64,000 nucleotides of DNA from Methanomassiliicoccaceae archaeon UBA328 (GCA_002506905.1 DAYM01000007.1:68489-132488), one strand, 5' to 3'. Positions 32,857-42,673 are shown, counted from the stretch's first letter. The notes: generated from the letters alone by a model not told the origin. Numbers and translations: made by a program.

Positions 32857-34734
32857 TCATTCTCCGAAGAACGCCTTCACTTCTCTTACCAGATCGTCTG
32901 TCAATACCGCGCCCAATCCCTCCATCGTGGAGATCCTGCGATCCAGGATCACGGCGACCCCTCTGTCGGTCTCGGACCTTATCAGCCTTCCGACGGCCTG
33001 CCTCATCTTCCTCTGGGTCGGCACCTTGATAGCGTGTTCCCAGCCGCTTCCGAAGCGGTATTCGCAATATCTTCTCAGGGCTTCCTGCTTCGCAGTCGGC
33101 TTCGGGAACGGGATCCCGATCAATATAGCCAGTTCCAACTCCTTGTCCGGAAAGTCCAATCCTTCGCTGATCCTTCCGCCGGTGACACAGAACAATACGC
33201 TTCCGTCCGCCGCACGGAAATCCGATACGATGTCCATGAGCTCGGACTGCGGCATCCCTCTGCGTTCGTAATAGACATCCCTGCCGAAAAGATCCGGAAT
33301 GCCGTCGTGTATGAACCTGTCCATAAGGGCATAGGAAGGGAAGAAGACCGCCGTGTTCCTGCGGGTGCAATTGACCAGACGCACCACATGGCCGACTATG
33401 TTGTCATAGGTCTCTGGCTTGCTCCTGAGTTCCTCGAAGTTCGTGGAGACGTCATCCACATACAGGACCTTCAGATTCTCCTTCGGGAACGGAGTCGGAA
33501 AGACCACTTCGACGGCATCGTCCATTCCGAGCTCGTACGAATAATCCTTCAAAGGTTCCAGCGTGCCGGACATGCTGATCGAGGACCAGCACTCGCGAAG
33601 CGGCATTGCGGCCTCGTACGGATCAAGACAGAACGCTTCGAACTTCGGATTGTCTCCTCCGACGATAAGGCTCACATAGGTGTTCTCGTCGCAGAGCGAC
33701 CATGCTGCAAGGAACGAACCGAAAGAACCCATGTACGATCTCGGAAGTTTGTGCTTGGCCTTCTTGTGCGCCGTCACGATCTCCCCCTGCTCCATGAGGC
33801 CTTTGTAGATCGCATCAAGGGAGACAGACGAGACCCCCAGCCTGTCCATCAGCTCATCCTGCATGTAGTTGTACGGCAGAACACCGTCATCCCCGTCCAG
33901 ATATTCCGACAGGGCGTTATCCATGCATTCCCTGAATACCGAGGTTATATCCGTTACCTTGAACCCCTTATAGACTTCGGGATCCTTCCATTCTGCAGCT
34001 TCCTTCTCGGCCAATTCCAATGCTCTGGCACTGTACTCCGAGGTCATCACTTCCCTCAGATACATCGGAAGATTGTGCGCCTCGTCCACTATCACCACCA
34101 TCCCCGAAAGGGGCACTCCCATCCATTGGATGAAACGGTCCATGACGTGCGGGGAGAACAGGAACGGATATGGTGCGGCGACAACATCCGCCTTGGGCAG
34201 GATGTATTTCGCGAATTCGTAAGGACACAGCTTCTTCTGCATGCAGAGGTCGAAGAATGCTTCCGGCTGCGGATGTGCGTCCTTCAGAATATCTATGAAC
34301 GGTCCGGGATCCGTCTCTTCTATATTGTCGAAGAATTCACATGAAGAGGGTGACCCGGGATCCTTCTTCTTGAACTCCGAACATAATTTTGATAATTCCT
34401 CTGCGGTCCCGGACATGAGTTCGGGATCGTCTTTCATCATCGGACAGGTCGTACTGCTGCGGCCCTGGAGTCCGATACATATCAAAGGGTGTTTCCCGGA
34501 GATCTTGGCGACCTCCGTAATGACCTGTTTCTGCTGGGATTTCGTCCTTGTCAGATAGACCACTTTCTTCCCCGTACCGAGGGCCGCTTCAAGTGCCCCG
34601 GTAAGGGAAGAGACCGTCTTTCCGGTACCCGTACCTGATTCCATAACGAGCGGCAGACCGTCCGCCACCGTCTCACGGACGCGGCGCACTATCTCACGCT
34701 GTTCTCCTCTGTACGGATACGGAAATAGGTCCAT
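32857..34734 (-). CDS. XPD/Rad3-family DNA helicase
   Basis: 625 residues, 5'-3' superfamily 2 helicase. Walker A is ESGTGTGKT (about 32-40) and the DEAH box is VIVDEAHNLP. The Fe-S domain offers Cys97, Cys118, Cys132, Cys164 and Cys170, of which four should bind the [4Fe-4S] cluster. Late motifs include GGRISEGLDFP and QAVGRLIRSETDRG. It unwinds damaged DNA or R-loops in repair. It follows serC-like, serA and a small gene on the same strand with gaps of 0-10 bases. Confidence 0.92.
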   Translation of the reverse strand: MDLFPYPYRGEQREIVRRVRETVADGLPLVMESGTGTGKTVSSLTGALEAALGTGKKVVYLTRTKSQQKQVITEVAKISGKHPLICIGLQGRSSTTCPMMKDDPELMSGTAEELSKLCSEFKKKDPGSPSSCEFFDNIEETDPGPFIDILKDAHPQPEAFFDLCMQKKLCPYEFAKYILPKADVVAAPYPFLFSPHVMDRFIQWMGVPLSGMVVIVDEAHNLPMYLREVMTSEYSARALELAEKEAAEWKDPEVYKGFKVTDITSVFRECMDNALSEYLDGDDGVLPYNYMQDELMDRLGVSSVSLDAIYKGLMEQGEIVTAHKKAKHKLPRSYMGSFGSFLAAWSLCDENTYVSLIVGGDNPKFEAFCLDPYEAAMPLRECWSSISMSGTLEPLKDYSYELGMDDAVEVVFPTPFPKENLKVLYVDDVSTNFEELRSKPETYDNIVGHVVRLVNCTRRNTAVFFPSYALMDRFIHDGIPDLFGRDVYYERRGMPQSELMDIVSDFRAADGSVLFCVTGGRISEGLDFPDKELELAILIGIPFPKPTAKQEALRRYCEYRFGSGWEHAIKVPTQRKMRQAVGRLIRSETDRGVAVILDRRISTMEGLGAVLTDDLVREVKAFFGE

Positions 34735-34740
34735 GTTTGT

Positions 34741-35130
34741 TTACTGTTCTCCTCTGTACCAGATGTCGTCGGGAAGTTCCGTGTAGACGGAATCCTGCTC
34801 CTGGCCGTTATCGTCGAAGGTGCGCGCATGCGCCATGAGATCTGCGATATTCTCCTTCCTGAACAGCCAGTAATGGATCCTCCACTCCCTTCCGTCATAA
34901 AGCGTGGTCTCCTCCCTTTCGGTGGTGAGGATACCTGCGTCTTCCAGCATGTAGAACGCATCGCGGTCCTCGGGTTCCAGGATGTTGTCTATGATCCTGT
35001 CGGAATATCCGAAGAAGTTCAGCACGTGGTGTGCGAGGGCATATGCCTGCTCGTCTTCCATTCCCATGCTGTTATCGATACTGTTCTTGATAGCCAGCGT
35101 AAGGTCGTCAACTGTTACTGTGGTGACCAT
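34741..35130 (-). CDS. uncharacterised 129-residue archaeal protein, DUF6015-like
   Basis: MVTTVTVDDLTLAIKNSIDN begins a helical domain. DAFYMLEDAGILTTEREETT and REWRIHYWLFRKENI look like a winged-helix end with a beta wing. I associate it with an archaeal domain of unknown function often annotated DUF6015, by memory only. GAGGATACACAC precedes ATG 35130. It sits between serA and XPD, so a role in either could be argued; none is shown. Confidence 0.65.
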   Translation of the reverse strand: MVTTVTVDDLTLAIKNSIDNSMGMEDEQAYALAHHVLNFFGYSDRIIDNILEPEDRDAFYMLEDAGILTTEREETTLYDGREWRIHYWLFRKENIADLMAHARTFDDNGQEQDSVYTELPDDIWYRGEQ

Positions 35131-35140
35131 GTGTGTATCC

Positions 35141-36733
35141 TCAGTTGTCTACCAGGTCCACGAACTTTGCGTCGCTGACGGCGTTTGCTGCCTTGGAGAT
35201 CTTCGCAAGTGTCTCGGGATCGACGTTCTGATCCACCGTAAGGATCATGAGCGCATCCTTTCCGCTCCTTGCAACGGTCATCTGGGCGATGTTGATGTTG
35301 GAGTCTCCGAGAACGGATCCCACCTTGCCGATGACACCAGGTACATCGGAATATGCTACGAGGACGATATCTCCGGTCATGGAGATGTCGAAAGCGTACT
35401 TGTTCATGCCGACAAGCCTGGGGTTGTCTCCGAATGCGGTTCCGCGGATCGTGGTCGCCTTTCCGTTGGATGAGATGGTCATCTCGACCGCACTGGCATA
35501 ATCTGCGGAGGTCTCGGTGGTCGATTCCTTTACATTGAGTCCCTTTGCCTTTGCGAGAGGGAGAGCATTGATCATGTTGACGCTACCCTTTCCGACAATG
35601 TTGTTCAGTACTCCGATGACCGTGTTGACGGTGAGGAGCTTAGTCTGTTTCGTCGCAAGCTCTCCGCAGTAGGTGATCTCGAGTGTGTCGATGGGGTTGT
35701 TGCCGTTGATCTGCTGAATGAACGATCCCATGCGCTCGACGAGAGGCAGGTACTTCTCGGTATCTGCATCCAGCTTTCCGCGGGTTGCGTTGATAGCATT
35801 GGTGATAACGCCCTCTTTGAAGAATTTCACAGCCGCCGTGGCGACCTCAATGGCGACCCTCTCCTGTGCTTCGACAGTGCTTGCACCGAGGTGGGGTGTT
35901 GTGACAAGGTTATCCAGCTCAAGGAGCTTCTTCTCGTCGTCGTTGATAGGTTCGTTGCACCAGACATCCACTGCCGCTCCTGCGATGATCTTCTCTTTGA
36001 GCGCAGTGTACATGTCATCCTCATTGACGATACCGCCGCGGGCAACGTTTGCGATCCTTGCGCAGGGCTTCATCATCTTGAACTGAGGCAGGCTGATCAT
36101 GTTGCGGGTCTCGGGAAGAAGAGGCGTGTGTATGGTCATGAAGTCTGCTGTGGAGATGACCTCTTTGAGGGTCGTGAGCCTGACTCCGATCTTGTCTGCT
36201 ACCTCTTTGGGCAGGTAGGGGTCGTATCCGATAAGAGTCATGTTGAATGCCTTCATCCTCTTGGCGACCTCTCCTCCGACACGTCCGACACCGATGATAC
36301 CGAGCGTCTTTCCGTTCATCTCGACACCGGTGTATTTGGATCTCTTCCATTCTCCCCTGTGCATGGACTCGTGGGCGAAGGGTATGTTCCTTGCGAGAGC
36401 AAGGAGCATTGCGCATGAGTGCTCTGCTGCAGACAGGATGTTCGCGGAAGGGGTGTTCATGACGAGGATACCTTTCTCGGATGCGTAAGGCACATCGACA
36501 TTGTCGACACCTACTCCCGCACGTCCGACGACACGGAGTTTCTTTCCGGCATCCAGGACCTTCTTGGTCACCTTGGTACCGGACCTGATGATCAGGCAGT
36601 CGTAGTCCCCGATGATCGCACAAAGCTCATCCTCTGTGAGTCCGGGCTTCTCGTCCACAGGGAATCCGGAGCCTTTCAGGATGTCCAATCCTTCTTTGTC
36701 CAACGGGTCTGTTACAAGTATCTTTACTGCCAT
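35141..36733 (-). CDS. serA: D-3-phosphoglycerate dehydrogenase
   Basis: 530 residues, the long form with catalytic, NAD, ASB and ACT domains. It oxidises 3-phosphoglycerate to phosphohydroxypyruvate, first step of serine synthesis. NAD motif GIIGVGRVGGEVAKRMKAF; catalytic CARIANVARGGIVNEDDMY and TTPHLGASTVEAQERVA. The C-terminal ACT domain (VPGVIGKVGSVLGDSNINIA) suggests serine feedback. GGAGG lies upstream of ATG 36733. Coupled to the preceding aminotransferase gene. RuBisCO in this window makes its substrate. Confidence 0.95.
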   Translation of the reverse strand: MAVKILVTDPLDKEGLDILKGSGFPVDEKPGLTEDELCAIIGDYDCLIIRSGTKVTKKVLDAGKKLRVVGRAGVGVDNVDVPYASEKGILVMNTPSANILSAAEHSCAMLLALARNIPFAHESMHRGEWKRSKYTGVEMNGKTLGIIGVGRVGGEVAKRMKAFNMTLIGYDPYLPKEVADKIGVRLTTLKEVISTADFMTIHTPLLPETRNMISLPQFKMMKPCARIANVARGGIVNEDDMYTALKEKIIAGAAVDVWCNEPINDDEKKLLELDNLVTTPHLGASTVEAQERVAIEVATAAVKFFKEGVITNAINATRGKLDADTEKYLPLVERMGSFIQQINGNNPIDTLEITYCGELATKQTKLLTVNTVIGVLNNIVGKGSVNMINALPLAKAKGLNVKESTTETSADYASAVEMTISSNGKATTIRGTAFGDNPRLVGMNKYAFDISMTGDIVLVAYSDVPGVIGKVGSVLGDSNINIAQMTVARSGKDALMILTVDQNVDPETLAKISKAANAVSDAKFVDLVDN

Positions 36734-37801
36734 TTACATTTCCTCCATTATATCTCCCATGACGGACAGGAGCTCTTTGACCCTAGCGGGGGTCAGGTCT
36801 CCCATGTGTCCGATCCTGAATGTCTTCTCCTTTACCTCGCCGTAACCGTTGGATATCTCGTATCCCTGGGCCTTCAGCTTGGTGTGGAAAGCATCGAAAT
36901 CAAGGTCTCCGCGGTTCAGGACACCGATCGTGTTGGATTGGTAGCCTTCTTCGGGGAAGATCCCGTAAAGTTTCTCTTTTGCCCAGTTCCTGACGATATC
37001 CGCCATCTCCTGGTGCCTTCTGTATCTTGCCGCCATTCCTTCTTTGAGGATGCGGTCGAGCTGGAAATCCAATGCGTACATAAGGGAAACCGGCGGCGTC
37101 GTTAACGCATAGTTGACGTCGTTCTGTTTTTTGAGCTTCTGGAAATCTGTGTAGAATCCTTTGTTCGTGACGGATTTTGATCTCTCCATCATCTTTTCGG
37201 ATACGACGACCATTGCGAGTCCCGGAGGAAGTGCAAGTGCCTTCTGCGTTCCGAATACGAGTGCATCGGGCTGGAGCTCTTTGAGCTTCAGGTCCATTGC
37301 GAACGCGGATGTGACCGCATCTACCATGACGAGTGCATCGGGGTTCTGTGCCCTGACCTCTTTGGCCAATGCGACGGAATCGCTGAATACTCCGGTGGAG
37401 GACTCGTTGCTGACCCAATGGACCATCTCGATGTCCTTTCCTACCTTTCCGGCGATGTGCTCGGGCTTCATTGCCATTCCCCAAGGTACCTGGACCTTGT
37501 CGACGGTCTTGCCGTTGAGCTCGCCGATCTCGATGGACCTGTTTCCGAACGATCCGTTCGTTATTCCGAGAGATTTGTTTTGAACTCCGTTCCTGATGGA
37601 ACCCTCGAGCAGAACTGAAGCGGAACCTCCGACCAGGAAGATATCCTGATCCGTGTTGAGTGCCTTCTTCATTTTCTCCATAATGTTCCCGTGGAGCTCT
37701 TTGTACTCCTTGGAACGGTGTGTGATCATAGGTTTGGTCATAGCTTGGAGGACCTCTGGTTCAACGTTGACCGGTCCTACCGTGAACAATTTTCTGCTCA
37801 A
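36734..37801 (-). CDS. class V aminotransferase, probably serving serine synthesis
   Basis: 355 residues. It begins SRKLFTVGPVNVEPEVLQAM after a TTG start at 37801 with GAGGG nine bases upstream; the frame is open further but the extension has no family similarity. The PLP Lys lies in ALVFGTQKALALPPGLAM and the cofactor Asp in LVMVDAVTSAFAM. The family includes serine-pyruvate/alanine-glyoxylate and phosphoserine aminotransferases. Its stop abuts serA, so the likely role is phosphohydroxypyruvate transamination in place of SerC. Promoter: TATA-like CTATAATAAATA at 37866-37877 next to a (GC)5 tract. Confidence 0.85.
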   Translation of the reverse strand: MSRKLFTVGPVNVEPEVLQAMTKPMITHRSKEYKELHGNIMEKMKKALNTDQDIFLVGGSASVLLEGSIRNGVQNKSLGITNGSFGNRSIEIGELNGKTVDKVQVPWGMAMKPEHIAGKVGKDIEMVHWVSNESSTGVFSDSVALAKEVRAQNPDALVMVDAVTSAFAMDLKLKELQPDALVFGTQKALALPPGLAMVVVSEKMMERSKSVTNKGFYTDFQKLKKQNDVNYALTTPPVSLMYALDFQLDRILKEGMAARYRRHQEMADIVRNWAKEKLYGIFPEEGYQSNTIGVLNRGDLDFDAFHTKLKAQGYEISNGYGEVKEKTFRIGHMGDLTPARVKELLSVMGDIMEEM

Positions 37802-37865
37802 TATTATCCCTCGACCGTCTGCTGTTTCCCTTAGCAAGACGGTGATAACGTGATTGAACACCCCG

Positions 37866-37890
37866 TATTTATTATAGTTGGCGCGCGCGC
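37866..37890 (-). promoter_or_regulatory. promoter of the serine operon with a (GC)5 tract
   Basis: CTATAATAAATA (37866-37877, minus strand) is a strong TATA element. Three bases upstream lies GCGCGCGCGC (37881-37890), the purest alternating tract of the window. The predicted leader is about 45 nt and contains the GAGGG ribosome site for the TTG start. Confidence 0.55.
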
Positions 37891-37943
37891 ATACTAGTAG
37901 GCGCATACAGTAGGAAAAATGACGAAAACCCGTTACTCGGGCC

Positions 37944-39098
37944 TCAGAGTTTGCTCATGTAGGACTTGATCCTCGACAGACCTTCCCTGATCTGATCCTC
38001 GCCTGTGGCGTAGGAGATCCTGAAGAATCCCTCGCCGGAGGGGCCGAAGGCCGTACCGGGTGTGACCGCGACATGCGCGTACTTGAGCATTCCCGCGGCG
38101 AGTTCCATGGAACTCATCTTGGAATCGTACTTGGGGAACAGGTAGAAAGCACCCTTGGGGACATTGCATTCGAGTCCGGGGATCTCACTGATGAGATCAA
38201 GTGCCAGATCGCGCCTTGCCTTGAATTCTTTGACCATGTAGTGCATGGAATCCTGATTGCCGTTGAGAGCCTCCACGGCCGCTTCCTGTGTGAAGGAGAC
38301 GCAGCATGAGATGGAGTGCGACTGAAGCTTGTTGAGAGCGGCGATGTTGTACTCCGAGGCAACTGCCCATCCGAGTCTCCATCCCGTCATCGCATATGTC
38401 TTGGAAAGACCGGACACCGTGATGGCCCTGTCGAACATCCCGGGCATGCTGGCTATCGAAGTGTGCTTGCCTTCGTAGACGATGCTCTCGTAGATCTCGT
38501 CGGACATGACCATGATGTCATGCTCCTCTGCGATCCTTGCGATCTCCTTTATGACCTCGGGCGGATAGACGCATCCGGTGGGGTTGGAAGGGGTGTTGAT
38601 GATGATCATCCTCGTCTTCGGTGTGACCGCTGCCTCGATAAGCGCGGGATCGACTACGAAATCATCCTCGAACTTTGTGGGCACATAGACAGGTGTCGCA
38701 CCTGCGAGCCTGATGCATGCCTCATAAGAGACCCAGCTTGGGTCCGGAAGTATGACCTCGTCTCCGGGGTCGAGGAATCCGAGAGCGGTCATGAAGATCG
38801 CCTGCTTGCACGGAGTAACAAGAACATTCTTCGCCGTGCAGTCGATGTGATTGAAGTTCCTGGCTCTGTTGGCTATTGCCCCTCTGAGCTCGGGAATTCC
38901 GAGTGACGGAGTATAATGCGTGAATCCTCTGTGAAGAGAGTCCACTGCGGCATCGATGATGTTCGGGGGCGTCGTGAAATCGGGTTCACCCATGGAGAAC
39001 GACACGATGTCTACTCCGGATGCTTTCAGCTGACTCACAAGATTTGATATCTCGATAGTTCCCGACACCGGTACGCTCTGAACTCTCTTCGAAACCAT
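37944..39098 (-). CDS. class I/II aspartate aminotransferase
   Basis: 384 residues, PLP-dependent fold type I. Substrate-binding and PLP motifs: FSMGEPDFTTPPNI, NTPSNPTGCVYPPEV, VMSDEIYESIVYEG and SGLSKTYAMTGWRLGW (Schiff-base Lys). It probably transfers amino groups between aspartate or aromatic amino acids and 2-oxoglutarate; exact specificity is not readable. I start at ATG 39098, eight bases after the start predicted from TATA-like GATAATATAC (39127-39136); TTG 39119 is the longer alternative. Separate transcription unit from the serine genes. Confidence 0.9.
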   Translation of the reverse strand: MVSKRVQSVPVSGTIEISNLVSQLKASGVDIVSFSMGEPDFTTPPNIIDAAVDSLHRGFTHYTPSLGIPELRGAIANRARNFNHIDCTAKNVLVTPCKQAIFMTALGFLDPGDEVILPDPSWVSYEACIRLAGATPVYVPTKFEDDFVVDPALIEAAVTPKTRMIIINTPSNPTGCVYPPEVIKEIARIAEEHDIMVMSDEIYESIVYEGKHTSIASMPGMFDRAITVSGLSKTYAMTGWRLGWAVASEYNIAALNKLQSHSISCCVSFTQEAAVEALNGNQDSMHYMVKEFKARRDLALDLISEIPGLECNVPKGAFYLFPKYDSKMSSMELAAGMLKYAHVAVTPGTAFGPSGEGFFRISYATGEDQIREGLSRIKSYMSKL

Positions 39099-39150
39099 TG
39101 TGCCGCCTGTCTCCGCCAAACCCTTCTATGTATATTATCTTAATCACGTA

Positions 39151-40224
39151 TCAGCTCAGGAGATCGTTCAGATTTCCGTCTGATATTGCGTCCTTGATCT
39201 CCATCGCCATTCTGGCCGCGGTGCTCATTCCGGGATAGATCAGGTCTGCATAGGGCGAGCCTGAAATGAACGGATTGGTTCCTGCGACTATCCTTGTGGA
39301 TATCTCGAACACTTTGAACTCCAGCTTGTCGGTGACGACGGTCTCCAGACAGAACGGTCCCCACATTCCGCCGAACAGCTCGTACGAACGGTTGACCACG
39401 TTCTCTCCCATCTCGAAGGCCTTCGGAAGAAGCGATTCGCGGATGACGACCGGTGTGTTCCCGGTGACGACGAACGAGGGGTACAGACCGTGCCTCTTCG
39501 CATCCTCGATCGAACCGAGTTTGTACATCTCATCGATGTTACTCTCGTCACGACGGTCGATGGAGAGCAATTCCAGGGAGCCTCCCTGTTTGCATCTGTA
39601 TCCGTCCTTCTTGAACGGATCGTAGAAGAAATGCAGATAGTACCTGGTTCCGAGGCAGTACTCCTGAATGGTGTACGGCTGGGTATTATCGATCTGCATC
39701 TTGAAATCCGGATAATCCTTCGCGATGAAGAATCCGCGTCCCCCTTTTGCTCCGTAGTATTTCACGAGAACAGGTTCGTTGATCTCCCTTGCGTCCGTGA
39801 TGAGACGGGGCATGGGAACTCCTGCGGATGTGATCCACTGCCTCTGACTGTCCCTATTGGATTCCCACTGAAGGACGGAACGGTTTCCGTACGAAGGTAC
39901 GGCGAACTCCTCGAATTTCGGAGGGGTCATGTACTCGACGAACGAACCGTGGGGGATGAGGATGGTGTTCCTGTCGTATAATTCGCCGACACGCTCCTCC
40001 ATCTCGTCGAAGTCCTTGTATTTTAAAATCTCATCGGGCTTTGCCAGAGGGAATGCATCATAATATCTGGTGTTGTCCTTGACTGTCAATCCCAACGTCT
40101 TGAAACCCATTTTACGGGCTCCATGGAAGATCTGCAGCGACGAGTGTGAACACAGCGTTGCGATAGTGATGTCGCTCTTGTCGTACCCGTCCAGAATTTG
40201 ATCGATCTTACTCTTGGGAACCAT
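39151..40224 (-). CDS. purP: formate-dependent FAICAR synthetase (PurP family)
   Basis: 357 residues, ATP-grasp enzyme of archaeal purine synthesis that formylates AICAR with free formate and ATP. Signatures: TLCSHSSLQIFHGARKMGF, VKYYGAKGGRGFFIAKDYPD, YLHFFYDPF and FEISTRIVAGTNPF. PurP paralogues without proven activity exist, and a full PurH is also encoded here, so the true role of this copy is open. ATG 40224 is predicted leaderless (TATA-like GTTTAAAAG near 40247-40255). Divergent from the RPA operon. Confidence 0.88.
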   Translation of the reverse strand: MVPKSKIDQILDGYDKSDITIATLCSHSSLQIFHGARKMGFKTLGLTVKDNTRYYDAFPLAKPDEILKYKDFDEMEERVGELYDRNTILIPHGSFVEYMTPPKFEEFAVPSYGNRSVLQWESNRDSQRQWITSAGVPMPRLITDAREINEPVLVKYYGAKGGRGFFIAKDYPDFKMQIDNTQPYTIQEYCLGTRYYLHFFYDPFKKDGYRCKQGGSLELLSIDRRDESNIDEMYKLGSIEDAKRHGLYPSFVVTGNTPVVIRESLLPKAFEMGENVVNRSYELFGGMWGPFCLETVVTDKLEFKVFEISTRIVAGTNPFISGSPYADLIYPGMSTAARMAMEIKDAISDGNLNDLLS

Positions 40225-40400
40225 ATCCTTTGATATCTCTCATGCTTTTAAACATTGTCCTTAAATCGCACTGGTTACCGCGGAAAAAGACCTTCGTGAG
40301 GCCGAGATTCGGAGAATTCGGCGACCCCCTCTGCCAACCTTTTATACTCCGAATGTGTAACCCAAATTGCCTCAATAATGAGAAGCAAAGAGGTCTGAAA

Positions 40401-41723
40401 ATGAACGATGAAGAACTGACACCTCTGTTCGAAGAACTGAAAAAGGTGCTTGAAGGAAAAGTGGACGACGAGACCCTGATGGGAGAGATCAGAAAGTACG
40501 TCAACAGCTACGGGATCGATCCGTCCCGTGCGAAAAGAGCGATCATAAAGAAGTACGACGCAGGTGCGTCTGCCGGCTTTGTGACCGCAGATGCGATCTC
40601 CAAGAAGATCGCCGACCTTACCGGATCCGAGATGAACATCGATGTTACCGCAAAAGCGATCTATGTCGACAAGAAGGAGATCTCGGTCAGGGGCAACAAG
40701 AAGACGATCATATCCGGTATCCTCGGAGACGAGACCGGATCCTGCCCGTTCACCATCTGGGAAGGCGACAGCGCCGACCTTGTGAAGGGCGATACCTACA
40801 TTTTCAAAAATGCCTACACCAAGACGTGGAACAACCGTGTCCAGATCAACCTGGGAACCCGCGGAAGGGTCGAAAAGACCGATGCTTCCGTCAACGTCCC
40901 CGACAGGACGATCACCGCAGAATCCCGCGAGATGAAGATCGGCGAGATCAAGGACGGCGTCGGTAACGTCACCGTCACCGGACGTATCCTGTCCGTGGAA
41001 GAAAGGCATATCACAGCCAAAGGAGAGCCCAAGACGGTCTACTCCGGACTCATCGCAGACGATACCGGAAAGATACAGTACTCCGCATGGAACGATTTCT
41101 CGCTCAAAGAGGGAGAGACCATCTGCGCCAAGAACGCATATATCCGCTCGTGGAAGGGAATACCCCAGCTGAACTTGGGCGACAGATGCGAGGTCAGCAG
41201 AGTGGATGACAACTTCGGACAGATCGAAGAGGCACCCACACAGAAGACCATCGCAGACATCGTAAGGATCGGCGGCGCATTGGACGTTTCCGTTTCCGGG
41301 ACCGTCGTGGATATCAGAGCGGGAAGCGGACTCATCAAAAGATGTCCGGAATGCAAACGTTCGATCCTCAATGACGAGTGCACCACCCACGGAAAGGTAG
41401 AACCTGTGTTCGACCTCAGGATGAAACTCATCGTCGACGACGGCACGGGCGCACTGAGCACCATCGTCAACTGCGCCGATACAGAGAAACTCACGGGAAT
41501 CACCCTGGAGAACGCAGAACAGCTTGCCAAGGCCCGCGGGGACATGGATTCCGTCAGCAGGGAAATGGCCCAGATGATGATCATGAAGAGGATCACCGTC
41601 CGCGGGAACGTCATGAGCGACGAATACGGACCCATGATGATCGTCCACGATGCGGAGATCGATACCGTGGACGTCACTGCGGAAGCAGAAAAACTGTACA
41701 AGGAACTGGAGGGAGCATTATGA
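40401..41723 (+). CDS. rpa: replication protein A, large OB-fold subunit
   Basis: 440 residues. Single-stranded DNA-binding protein with an N-terminal helical region, at least three OB folds (TVYSGLIADDTGKIQYSAW is a typical strand set) and a zinc finger (CPECKRSILNDECTTHG, about residues 315-331) followed by a fourth OB-like domain. I start at ATG 40401 with AGAGGT seven bases upstream; TATA TTTTATACT near 40340 gives a leader of about 30 nt. The stop overlaps the next gene as ATGA. Archaeal RPA protects ssDNA in replication and repair. Confidence 0.93.
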   Translation: MNDEELTPLFEELKKVLEGKVDDETLMGEIRKYVNSYGIDPSRAKRAIIKKYDAGASAGFVTADAISKKIADLTGSEMNIDVTAKAIYVDKKEISVRGNKKTIISGILGDETGSCPFTIWEGDSADLVKGDTYIFKNAYTKTWNNRVQINLGTRGRVEKTDASVNVPDRTITAESREMKIGEIKDGVGNVTVTGRILSVEERHITAKGEPKTVYSGLIADDTGKIQYSAWNDFSLKEGETICAKNAYIRSWKGIPQLNLGDRCEVSRVDDNFGQIEEAPTQKTIADIVRIGGALDVSVSGTVVDIRAGSGLIKRCPECKRSILNDECTTHGKVEPVFDLRMKLIVDDGTGALSTIVNCADTEKLTGITLENAEQLAKARGDMDSVSREMAQMMIMKRITVRGNVMSDEYGPMMIVHDAEIDTVDVTAEAEKLYKELEGAL

Positions 41724-42622
41724 ACGCCAGAGAGACCGCATGGAGACTGTTCAGTTCCGAACTGAACTCCGCCACCTATGAGATCAAGGGAACGGATGAG
41801 AAATCACCTTCCTATGTCGTAACGCACCTCGGCGCCATGGTCAACAGGGTCCTGGTCGCAGGCGTCCTTACCGAAAAGGAGAACGTAGGCAGCGAGGACG
41901 AACCCATGTGGAGAGGCCGCATACAGGACGTCTCGTCAGGCAACTTCTACATCAACATCGGCAGATATCAGCCCGAGGCCGCAGCGGCCATCGCCGATAT
42001 CGAAGCGCCGGAATATGTGGCAGTCGTCGGAAAGGTCAGAACATACACGACCAATGACGAAAGGGTGTTCGTATCCATCCGTCCGGAACGCATCGTCAAG
42101 ATCGACGAGGACACACGCAAGCTCTGGATGCTCGAAGCGGCACAGGCGACATGGTCCAGGCTCAACGCCATGAAGAAGGCCACGTCCATCGCGGATGCTT
42201 CCGAGAAGGACCTTGTCGATGCCGGATTCAGCGAAATGAACGCCAAAGGCATAGTCACAGCCCTGGACCAGTACGGTATCCCGAATTCCGCCATGTTCCT
42301 CAAGACGATTCAGTCCGCACTCAGGACGATCCTCCCCGACAGCAACATCGACCTCGGACTTCCCGAGGACATGTCCGATGTTCCCGAGGAACTCGATATC
42401 GAGCCCGGAGCTAGCGGTCAGAACAATGCGGATATGGAAGACACCATCCTCAGACTGCTGGATGAATTGGATGCCGACGGAAAAGGCGCTCCCAGGGACG
42501 AACTCGAGAGAAGGGCCGAGGCCGAGGGCATCTCCAGCATGGAACTCGAAGAGGTCTCCAACGCCCTGATGGACAAGGGACTCGTCTACGAGCCCAACCT
42601 CAGATACCTGAAACGTATTTGA
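41720..42622 (+). CDS. RPA-associated OB-fold protein (RPA2/COG3390 type)
   Basis: 300 residues. One OB fold (NRVLVAGVLTEKENVG...WRGRIQDVSSGNFYINIGRY) is followed by a helical region, an acidic linker and a C-terminal winged-helix-like end (LLDELDADGKGAPRDELERR). This is the usual partner of archaeal RPA and may form the heterodimer. It overlaps rpa by four bases. A clean intrinsic-type terminator follows at 42633. Confidence 0.9.
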   Translation: MNARETAWRLFSSELNSATYEIKGTDEKSPSYVVTHLGAMVNRVLVAGVLTEKENVGSEDEPMWRGRIQDVSSGNFYINIGRYQPEAAAAIADIEAPEYVAVVGKVRTYTTNDERVFVSIRPERIVKIDEDTRKLWMLEAAQATWSRLNAMKKATSIADASEKDLVDAGFSEMNAKGIVTALDQYGIPNSAMFLKTIQSALRTILPDSNIDLGLPEDMSDVPEELDIEPGASGQNNADMEDTILRLLDELDADGKGAPRDELERRAEAEGISSMELEEVSNALMDKGLVYEPNLRYLKRI

Positions 42623-42632
42623 AAAACCCTTA

Positions 42633-42660
42633 GGAACGGGCTTTCGCCCGTTCCGTTTTA
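42633..42660 (+). terminator. terminator after the RPA operon
   Basis: GGAACGGGC-TTTC-GCCCGTTCC (42633-42654), a perfect nine-base stem, followed by GTTTTATTG. It is the clearest intrinsic-style terminator in the window. Confidence 0.75.
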
Positions 42661-42673
42661 TTGTTTATTTCGA

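Noticed and set aside
32806..34344. 512-codon open frame on the plus strand
   Set aside because: It lies entirely antisense to XPD, whose motifs are intact; the frame is a composition shadow without recognisable domains.
40275..41648. 457-codon open frame antisense to rpa
   Set aside because: The sense strand encodes a clear RPA with OB folds and a zinc finger; the antisense translation shows no family pattern.
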